A program made the position numbers and the translations under genes. Below are positions 58,070-64,000 of a DNA stretch of 64,000 nt, in pieces. This DNA comes from Atopobiaceae bacterium (lineage in GTDB: Bacteria > Actinomycetota > Coriobacteriia > Coriobacteriales > Atopobiaceae). The DNA is taken from NCBI GenBank assembly GCA_017533825.1, contig JAFWIE010000076.1, positions 1-64,000 of the forward strand, read 5' to 3'. Positions within the stretch are counted from its first letter, which is position 1; each line of letters begins with the position of its first letter. A model generated the notes under the pieces. The model was not told the origin of the DNA. It was given only the letters and a program-made list of their open reading frames with translations, and made no database searches.

Positions 58070-59791
58070 ATGGACGAGAAGATCCAGGCCACCATTGACG
58101 AGTGGCAAGAGAAGGTAACCATTCCCGATCTTAAAGAAGAGCTCGACGCCCTCATCGCCGCCGGCGACGAGGACAAGCTGTTTGACGCGTTCTATCGCAG
58201 CCTTGAGTTCGGTACTGCAGGCCTTCGTGGCACGTTGGGCGTAGGCACCAACCGCATGAACGAGTATGTCGTGGCACAGGCCACCAAGGGCGTTGCCGAC
58301 TACCTCAACGCGCACTACGAGAACCCCACGCTCGCGCTCGCGCGTGACTCGCGCCTTAAGGGTGAGGAGTTCCAGAAGGTCGCCGCAGGCGTTCTCGCTG
58401 CCAACGGCGTGAAGGTGTATGTGTATCCGCGCATCGAGCCGGTTCCCACGCTGTCCTTTGCGGTGCGTTACCTCAAGACCTCTGCGGGCATCGTCCTCAC
58501 CGCCTCCCACAACCCCGCGCCGTACAACGGCTACAAGGTCTACAACGACAACGGTGGCCAGATTGCCAATGAGGCTGCTGACGAGATCAGCGCCACCATC
58601 GCCAAGGTCAACCCCTTCGACGTCGAGATCATGGACTTCGACGAGGCCATCGAGAAGGGTCTCGTCGTGTGGACGCCCGAGGAAGTTCTGGATAACTTCA
58701 TCGCCGACGTCAAGAAGGTCTCCGTGCCTGGCTTCAAGGCTGGCGAGGACTATTCTGTCGTGTACACCCCGCTTAACGGCACCGGCATGGAGTGCGTGAC
58801 CCGCATTCTCAAGGAGATCGGCGTCGACAAGGTCTCGGTCGTGCCCGAGCAGGAGAATCCCGACGGCCACTTCCCGACCTGCCAGTATCCCAACCCCGAG
58901 TTCCGCGAGGCTCTCGAGCTCGCCCTCAAGCTCGCTGACGAGGTCAAGCCCAAGCTCGTCGTTGCTACCGACCCGGATGCCGACCGCATGGGCACCGCCA
59001 TTCCGCATGATGGCGAGTACGTGCTGATCTCCGGCAACGAGATGGGCGTTCTGCTTATGGACTGGCTTGCGCAGCAGGCCGAGAAGAACGGCGAGGATGT
59101 CAAGGAGAAGGTTGCTGTCACCACCATCGTCTCCTCCACGATGCCCGACGCACTCGCCAAGGATTGGGGCTTCGAGGTCCGTCGCGTGCTCACCGGCTTC
59201 AAGTTCATCGGCGACCAGATCGACCAGCTCAAGGATGCTGGCGAGGAGGATCGCTACCTCATGGGCTTCGAGGAGTCCTATGGCTACCTCGCTGGCACCC
59301 ACGCTCGCGACAAGGACGCCATCGTTGCCACGATGCTCGCCGTCGAGATGGCTTCCGACTATGCCACCCGTGGTATGGACCTCTATGACGCCATGGAGGC
59401 ACTGTACAAGAAGTACGGCTACTATCTGAACGGCACGGTCAACGCCAGCTTCCCGGGTGCCGCTGGTGCCGACAAGATGGCCGCCCTCATGAAGAGCCTC
59501 CGCGAGGAGCCCCTCACCGAGATCGCTGGCTACAAGGTCGTTGGCATGACCGACTTCGCGACCGGCCCCGAGATGCCGCGCGTGGGTGGCCTGCAGAAGG
59601 AGGCCCCGCAGGTGCTTCCCGCCGCCAACGTTATCGAGTACCGTCTCGAGGACGACAACAAGGTCATCTTCCGTCCGTCCGGCACTGAGCCCAAGGTCAA
59701 GGCGTACCTCTTCTCCAAGGGTGCGACCCGCGCTGAGTCCGAGGCCGTGCGCGACAAGCTGCAGGCAGCCGCTGAGGCCATCCTGTCGTAG
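58070..59791 (+). CDS. pgcA: Phosphoglucomutase/phosphomannomutase
   Basis: A 573-residue alpha-D-phosphohexomutase of the PgcA/Pgm2 type. The active-site serine motif is TASHNPAPYNG (near residue 145), the metal loop DPDADRMG, the sugar-binding loop GFEESYG and the phosphate-binding RPSGTEPKVKAY at the end. FGTAGLRGTLGVGTNRMN is a typical N-terminal segment. It interconverts glucose-1- and glucose-6-phosphate, feeding glycogen, UDP-glucose and glycolysis, and links the malQ products to central metabolism. The ATG at 58070 follows TTGGAGGG; the frame is open far upstream but without similarity. Confidence 0.94.
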   Translation: MDEKIQATIDEWQEKVTIPDLKEELDALIAAGDEDKLFDAFYRSLEFGTAGLRGTLGVGTNRMNEYVVAQATKGVADYLNAHYENPTLALARDSRLKGEEFQKVAAGVLAANGVKVYVYPRIEPVPTLSFAVRYLKTSAGIVLTASHNPAPYNGYKVYNDNGGQIANEAADEISATIAKVNPFDVEIMDFDEAIEKGLVVWTPEEVLDNFIADVKKVSVPGFKAGEDYSVVYTPLNGTGMECVTRILKEIGVDKVSVVPEQENPDGHFPTCQYPNPEFREALELALKLADEVKPKLVVATDPDADRMGTAIPHDGEYVLISGNEMGVLLMDWLAQQAEKNGEDVKEKVAVTTIVSSTMPDALAKDWGFEVRRVLTGFKFIGDQIDQLKDAGEEDRYLMGFEESYGYLAGTHARDKDAIVATMLAVEMASDYATRGMDLYDAMEALYKKYGYYLNGTVNASFPGAAGADKMAALMKSLREEPLTEIAGYKVVGMTDFATGPEMPRVGGLQKEAPQVLPAANVIEYRLEDDNKVIFRPSGTEPKVKAYLFSKGATRAESEAVRDKLQAAAEAILS

Positions 59792-59816
59792 CTAACGGAT
59801 TAGCGTACGAAAAGAG

Positions 59817-59843
59817 GGGAGGGTCCTACGGACCCTCCCTTTT
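59817..59843 (+). terminator. Terminator of the phosphoglucomutase gene
   Basis: GGGAGGGTCC (59817-59826) pairs with GGACCCTCCC (59830-59839) over a TAC loop, then TTTTCG. Confidence 0.85.
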
Positions 59844-59856
59844 CGTTGTGCCTTTT

Positions 59857-59888
59857 GAGTCCACTGGAAGCCCGCTCCCAGTGGACTC
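59857..59888. terminator. Second hairpin at the convergent junction
   Basis: GAGTCCACTGG (59857-59867) pairs with CCAGTGGACTC (59878-59888), 15 bp from the stop of the minus-strand C39-like gene. There is no T run on the minus side, so it is a weak terminator call for that gene. Confidence 0.45.
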
Positions 59889-59902
59889 TTTATGGTGGCC
59901 GC

Positions 59903-61102
59903 TTACAGTTCCTCTATGGAGTCCTCGGAGTCGTCGGAGTTATCGGTGTCGTCGGTCTCGTCCTTGTTGTCCGAGCGAGAAGAGGATGAGCTACTGCTGC
60001 TGGAGCTACTGCTCTCGAGCTTCGCCAAGTCCTCGTCCGAGATGGTGATGGAGTAGAAAGACTTGCTTGCGTCCGCAATCGTGGCGGGACTCCAAGGATG
60101 GAGCGAGACGGTGCTTGACGTGGGGTCGTAGAGCGTGACGGAGCCGTCCGCATTCACGTTCACGACCAGAGCCCAGTGTGCCTCGTCAGTGATGGTCGAA
60201 TCTCGGAGCTCGGCAGCGATGACGGTGTTGTTGCCGAGCGTGTACAGCAGCGTGTCGGCAGATACGTCGACGGCTTCTGTCTTGAGCCCGAGCGACGCGG
60301 CGAGCTTCGAGAAGAGTTCGCCCTTGCTGCCCGATGCTGAATCGGTGTAGTTACTCTTGCTCGCCTGCTGAGCAATCTCGGTGGGAGTGTTGTCCGTCTT
60401 GCCCGTAAGGCCCATGTAGGCCATTGCCAACGTGGTGGGTCCGGATCCGGTTATGGCTACGGGACCGTCGCCATAGGTCACGGAACCCCAGTGAGAGTCC
60501 CAATCATAGAGCAGCGGCACCTCGCCACGCTTTACAGAGCCATCGTACGGATGGCTCGATTTGTCGGAGGTGGGGTAGTTGGCCACGAAGGAGATTGCAT
60601 CAGGCTCGTTGAGCGCAAGCTCGAGCAGACGCTCATCGTCGTACTTGTCGGCGTTCTCTGCGATTTGCGCCAGCAGATCTGCCTGGTCGAGCGCCTCGGT
60701 GAAGCGTGACGTCATGACTGCCGAGACGCCTGCGGCAACGCGCGCGTCCTGCTCGTTCTTTGGCCTCACCTCTTCGGTGGTCTGGGTGTTCTCGTTGCCA
60801 CGCCGAATGCAGCTGCTCACGCCTACGATCATCACCACCACGACGACGAGCACAATGAGTGCGAGAAGAAGCACGCGAGGCTGCAGCAGCGACGCAAGGC
60901 CATTCGTGCCGTCTCGGCGTACGCGCCGCGAGTGGAGGGTATAGCCTGTGTCCGGGCGCGTGAGTGTGCCACGCCTGCTCTGCGTTCCAGACTGCGGCGC
61001 ACGGCGCTGCTGTCGTTGTCGCTGTCGGTCACCGGATTGACGCGACCGTGATGACGAGCGTGTGCCCGTGGTGCGCCTTCTACTTCTGGTTGAGTTTGTC
61101 AT
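59903..61102 (-). CDS. Membrane-anchored C39-like protein with Cys-to-Ser substitution
   Basis: A 399-residue type II membrane protein: an Arg/Ser/Gln-rich cytoplasmic tail (1-75), one TM helix (76-97), then an extracytoplasmic C39/papain-like domain (about 185-360), and a poly-Ser plus acidic C-terminus. The family active-site motif GCGPT is replaced by GSGPT (Ser220, codon TCC). The expected His (HWALVV, His309) and Asp (DPTSS, Asp326) remain. It may be an inactive fold, a binding module, or a serine variant. The ATG follows AAAGGA. It is transcribed away from argR. Confidence 0.75.
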   Translation of the reverse strand: MTNSTRSRRRTTGTRSSSRSRQSGDRQRQRQQRRAPQSGTQSRRGTLTRPDTGYTLHSRRVRRDGTNGLASLLQPRVLLLALIVLVVVVVMIVGVSSCIRRGNENTQTTEEVRPKNEQDARVAAGVSAVMTSRFTEALDQADLLAQIAENADKYDDERLLELALNEPDAISFVANYPTSDKSSHPYDGSVKRGEVPLLYDWDSHWGSVTYGDGPVAITGSGPTTLAMAYMGLTGKTDNTPTEIAQQASKSNYTDSASGSKGELFSKLAASLGLKTEAVDVSADTLLYTLGNNTVIAAELRDSTITDEAHWALVVNVNADGSVTLYDPTSSTVSLHPWSPATIADASKSFYSITISDEDLAKLESSSSSSSSSSSSRSDNKDETDDTDNSDDSEDSIEEL

Positions 61103-61390
61103 GAGGGTGTCCTTTGAGGTGCGGTCTACTACAGAGTACTATGGTATGGGTATTGTCTGCGTTGCGCCAGTCTGCATCGCCCATTCCCCAAAAAAGCTCG
61201 GCAAGAGTGAGTTATGCCGCGTTCTCTCGCGGGCGCGATATCTCGTTCGCCGAATGCTTTACACCCTTAAGCGAGTATGCCATAAAGTGGTCGGTCTTTT
61301 CCTGAAAGCTCGGTATCCTCTCGATGTATTTATGTTGATTTCTGAAGCAATTCGTGAATAAGGGGTACTCGGAGAAAGGGCAAGCAGGCA
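61103..61390. other. Divergent gap upstream of argR
   Basis: This 288-bp gap holds both upstream regions. A 99-codon frame inside it has no similarity I recognise and is judged spurious. AATTCGTGAATAAG, just before argR, loosely resembles half an ARG box but is too weak to call. Confidence 0.3.
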
Positions 61391-61834
61391 ATGAAGCGTC
61401 GCAACGATCGACAAGACGCCATACGATGGATTGTGCGAAACAGGTCGATACGAACGCAGAAGGACCTTGTCGAAGAGCTGCGGCTAAGGGGCTATGCCTG
61501 TACGCAGGCAACCGCTAGCCGCGATATAGCGGAGATGGGCCTGCGTAAACTGCCTGAGGGAGTCTACGTTTTGGCCGAAGACCTGCATCTGCAGCGCATG
61601 GTCTCTGAGTTCGTGACGGATGTGGAAGAAGTCACCAATCTTGTGGTCATAAAGACGCAGCCTGGTACGGCAGCCGGTGTTGCGGCGGCCGTGGATGCGA
61701 CGGGCATCGCCGATGTCATGGGTTCCATTGCGGGAAGCGATACCGTCCTCATCATCACGCGGAGTAACGAGAGCGCAGGCGCGACGGCAGAGCTTATCGA
61801 TTTGCTCTGCGCAGCGAACAAATCCCAGCAATAG
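61391..61834 (+). CDS. argR: Arginine repressor ArgR
   Basis: A 147-residue ArgR. The N-terminal winged helix (1-70) has RTQKDLVEELRLRGYACTQATASRDI; the C-terminal hexamerisation and arginine-binding domain (80-147) has TQPGTAAGVAAAVD and IAGSDTVLIITRS. It represses arginine biosynthesis or activates catabolism when arginine is bound. No arginine genes are nearby, so it acts in trans. GGAGAAAGG lies slightly far upstream of the ATG. A hairpin separates it from the convergent PBP gene. Confidence 0.93.
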   Translation: MKRRNDRQDAIRWIVRNRSIRTQKDLVEELRLRGYACTQATASRDIAEMGLRKLPEGVYVLAEDLHLQRMVSEFVTDVEEVTNLVVIKTQPGTAAGVAAAVDATGIADVMGSIAGSDTVLIITRSNESAGATAELIDLLCAANKSQQ

Positions 61835-61838
61835 AAGA

Positions 61839-61871
61839 AGCGGGGCGCATCTCGACGAGAAGCGCCCCGCT
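61839..61871. terminator. Hairpin between argR and the PBP gene
   Basis: AGCGGGGCGC (61839-61848) pairs with GCGCCCCGCT (61862-61871), 5 bp after the argR stop. There is no T tract, so it is a moderate call. Confidence 0.5.
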
Positions 61872-61894
61872 CAATGGAGAATCTCTCAAACTAC

Positions 61895-62160
61895 TTAGTA
61901 GGTCCCGTAGTAGCCGTAGGCATCGTAGTCGACTCCATAGGTACCACCGTAGCCATCGGTGCCACCGTAACCGGAGCTCGAGCCGCTGCCCGTGCCACTG
62001 CTGCTTCCCGTGCCGGTGCCACTGCTCGACCCCGTGCCCGTACCGGTGCCGGTACCGTAGTCATAGCCATAACCATAGCCATAGGTATCGTCGTAATAGT
62101 TCCAGTTGTTATAGTTGTTCCAGTTGTTGTAGTTGTTCCAGTCGTTATTGTTGTTGTAGC
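61895..62160 (-). repeat. Low-complexity repeats encoding the PBP C-terminal tail
   Basis: Short imperfect tandem repeats: a GTTGTTCCA/GTTGTTATA series near 62100-62150 encoding Asn-Asn-Tyr/Trp, then GGT/ACC-type repeats encoding Tyr-Gly, Gly-Thr and Gly-Ser runs. Such tracts can vary in length by slippage. Confidence 0.7.
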
Positions 62161-64000
62161 CGAACGGGTCGCTGGTGCCGTTCTCCTGTGCGCTGATGCT
62201 GCCGTCGGTGTTGGAGAAGGTCCACTCGGCGTTGTCCTTGTAGTTGGGTGCCTCGCTTGTGGTGGGGAACTCCATGCGGTCGGTGTTCTCGAGCATCGCG
62301 TTGACGAATGATGCGAAGATGGGGCAGGCGGTGCCATCGGGATGAGCGACCGCGCGATTGATGTAGACGGGTTCGTCCGTTCGGTAACCGCACCAGATGG
62401 AGACGGACAGCTGCGGCGTGTAACCACAGAACCAGAGGTCGCGGTACTCCTCCGTGGTGCCGGTCTTGCCTGCGACGGGTTGATCGATGGTGAGCATGCC
62501 CTGCATGGCGTTTGCCGTGCCCTGAGGGGAGGTGATGACGGTCTGGAGGACCTCGGTCTCCGCCTGTGCGATGGCGGGATCGATGGCTCGCTCCTCCGCG
62601 TTCTGATGCTCATACACGACGTTGCCGTTGCGGTCTTCGATGCGCAGAATGGCAACGGAGTCACGGTGGATGCCACCTGTGGCCAACGTGGCATAGGCCT
62701 CGGCCATCTGCACGGGCGGCACGCCATAGGTGCCGAGCGTGATGGAGAGCGTGGGTTGGAGGAGCTGGGTGTCGATGCCAAGCCTGCCAGCGTACTCGAC
62801 GACCTTATCGGGGGTGATTGCCTCGGCAACCTGCACGTAGCCGGTGTTGGACGAGACGGCAGTCGCGTCCTGCAGGGTTAGCGTTCCATAGCTAATGTTG
62901 CCGTAGTTCTGCACCTTCCAAGTGGGGGTTACCTGAATGGGGGAATCGCAGTTGATGAGGATGTTGGGGTTCATGCCCTCGCTCATCGATGCCGCGAGCG
63001 TGATGGGCTTGAAGCTGGAGCCGGGCTGACGGTTGGCCTGTGTGGCGAGGTTGAACTGGTCGACGTTGTAGTCGCGTCCACCGACCATGGCGATGATGTT
63101 GCCGGTATCGGGCTCGATCGCGACGAGCGCGGCCTCGAGCTGAGGGTTGCCATACTCCTCGAGTCGACTGTGGACGGCCGCCTCGGCCTTTTCCTGCGCA
63201 TCGCGTTCGATGGTGGTGTACACCTTTAGGCCTCCCTGGAAGACCTGGTCCTGATCGAACGTGTCGAGCAGAAGCTGCTTGACATAGTCCGTGAAGTATG
63301 GATAGTCGCCCTGCTCCTCCATGACCTTTCCCTCGTTGAGGGTGAGCGGCTCAGCCTGCGCCGCGTCGTGCTCCTCCTGGGTGATGTCGCCTGCGCTCAG
63401 CATACGGTCGAGAACGAGGTTGCGACGAGTGATGGCGGCCTCGGGGTTCTTTGTGGGGTCATAGTAAGAGGGTGACTGGGGAAGTCCGGCGAGCAGCGCT
63501 GCCTCTGCAAGCGTGAGGTTCTTGGCGTCCTTGTTGAAGTACGTGATGGAAGCGGCCTGAATGCCGTAGGCAGCGTGGCCGTAGTAGATGGTGTTGATGT
63601 ACATCATGAGGATTTGGTCCTTGGAGTACTTCTTCTCCATCTGGATGGCGATGTAAGCCTCGCGGACCTTGCGCTTGAGCGTCTGCTCGAATTGCTCGTC
63701 CGAGAGGACGGTGTTGCGCACGAGCTGCTGCGTGATGGTGGAGGCACCCTCGGAACCGCCGGTGAACTGCACGAGGACGGCGCGGGCGATGCCCTGAGGG
63801 TCGATGCCGTTGTGCTGATAGAAGCGGATGTCCTCGGTGTCGACCGTGCCCATGAGGACGTACGGCGAAACCTCATCCTTGCCCACGACGCGACGGTTCT
63901 GGAGGTAATACTCGGCAATGACGTTTTTGTCTGCGTCGAACACCTGCGTGGGCTCGGCTACGAGATACGCGTCCGTTGCCTCGTAGTCTGGCAAGTTGAG
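61895..64000 (-). CDS. Class A penicillin-binding protein (PBP1A type), 5' end outside window
   Basis: At least 701 codons; the frame is open at the right edge, so the cytoplasmic tail and TM anchor are missing. A GT51 transglycosylase domain comes first (catalytic Glu region TEDIRFYQHNGIDPQG; GASTITQQLVRN), then a transpeptidase domain with QPGSSFKPIT (SxxK), SSNTGY (SxN) and GKTGTTEEYRD (KTG). The last roughly 85 residues form an unusual Asn/Trp/Tyr- then Gly/Thr/Ser/Tyr-rich tail. It polymerises and crosslinks peptidoglycan outside the membrane. Family assignment is certain; the role of the tail is unknown. Confidence 0.94.
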   Translation of the reverse strand, partial: LNLPDYEATDAYLVAEPTQVFDADKNVIAEYYLQNRRVVGKDEVSPYVLMGTVDTEDIRFYQHNGIDPQGIARAVLVQFTGGSEGASTITQQLVRNTVLSDEQFEQTLKRKVREAYIAIQMEKKYSKDQILMMYINTIYYGHAAYGIQAASITYFNKDAKNLTLAEAALLAGLPQSPSYYDPTKNPEAAITRRNLVLDRMLSAGDITQEEHDAAQAEPLTLNEGKVMEEQGDYPYFTDYVKQLLLDTFDQDQVFQGGLKVYTTIERDAQEKAEAAVHSRLEEYGNPQLEAALVAIEPDTGNIIAMVGGRDYNVDQFNLATQANRQPGSSFKPITLAASMSEGMNPNILINCDSPIQVTPTWKVQNYGNISYGTLTLQDATAVSSNTGYVQVAEAITPDKVVEYAGRLGIDTQLLQPTLSITLGTYGVPPVQMAEAYATLATGGIHRDSVAILRIEDRNGNVVYEHQNAEERAIDPAIAQAETEVLQTVITSPQGTANAMQGMLTIDQPVAGKTGTTEEYRDLWFCGYTPQLSVSIWCGYRTDEPVYINRAVAHPDGTACPIFASFVNAMLENTDRMEFPTTSEAPNYKDNAEWTFSNTDGSISAQENGTSDPFGYNNNNDWNNYNNWNNYNNWNYYDDTYGYGYGYDYGTGTGTGTGSSSGTGTGSSSGTGSGSSSGYGGTDGYGGTYGVDYDAYGYYGTY

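Noticed and set aside
61340..61390. ARG box upstream of argR
   Set aside because: Only a partial match (AATTCGTGAATAAG) without the paired 18-bp sites normally needed.

Overview
The window is GC-rich with strong GC bias at third codon positions. It looks like a chromosomal segment of a gut or oral Coriobacteriia actinobacterium, closest in feel to Olsenella/Atopobiaceae or Collinsella (inference; no 16S is present). Supporting traits are a fructose PTS operon, family II pyrophosphatases with CBS/DRTGG inserts, ChW-repeat lysozyme, CarD, DUF3990, MBOAT/DHHW surface-modification pairs and an AAA_14/DUF4143 ATPase. No phage, plasmid, rRNA or CRISPR locus is seen. One tRNA (Phe) is present.

Layout. 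0.2-2.9 kb: UPF0210 protein, divergent CobW-type GTPase. 3-10.5 kb: a minus-strand envelope cluster of a GT39-like glycosyltransferase, a DltB-like MBOAT, an SGNH/DltD-like protein, DltA and a DltC-type carrier. 10.6-18 kb: two paralogous CBS-pyrophosphatases bracketing a DUF3990 protein and a malQ + GH13 glucosidase operon. 18.2-23 kb: an Asp/Glu racemase, then fruR-fruK-fruA with a triple 10-bp direct-repeat operator. 23.3-28 kb: a second MBOAT with a DHHW partner, and a membrane-anchored serine hydrolase. 28-30 kb: ettA and tRNA-Phe. 30.1-31.2 kb: an intact REP-associated tyrosine transposase (RAYT) unit with inverted REP ends. 31.3-32.6 kb: the AAA_14 ATPase. 32.7-40.7 kb: a glycoside-use locus (SGNH hydrolase, GH78 alpha-L-rhamnosidase, PTS EIIBC, ROK kinase, AraC regulator, esterase), ending in a RAYT 3'-end relic with REPs. 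40.9-43.4 kb: a GGDEF-EAL receptor. 43.9-47.4 kb: beta-lactamase-fold lipoprotein, lipase-like hydrolase, aquaporin, acylphosphatase. 47.5-52.8 kb: tannase-like lipoprotein, CarD, ACT protein, citrate synthase, HAD phosphatase. 52.9-64 kb: GH25 lysozyme with nine ChW repeats, an RlmKL-like methyltransferase, phosphoglucomutase, a C39-like membrane protein, ArgR, and a PBP1A-type synthase cut by the right edge.

Themes. Much of the window builds or remodels the cell surface: D-alanylation-like genes, O-acyl transfer, PBP1A, GH25 and serine hydrolases. Much of the rest feeds glycolysis from plant or dietary sugars: rhamnosides, maltodextrins, fructose, and perhaps galloyl esters. Three single-pass proteins (24.7, 26.4 and 59.9 kb) share an Arg-rich disordered cytoplasmic tail.

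The most unusual signals are: the RAYT unit and its 3'-end relic; an RlmKL-like protein whose RlmL half has lost both the SAM-binding and NPPY motifs; a C39-like protein with Ser in place of the catalytic Cys; the noncanonical dlt-like operon; and the rhamnoside-PTS locus. All functions are read from motifs and context, without database searches.
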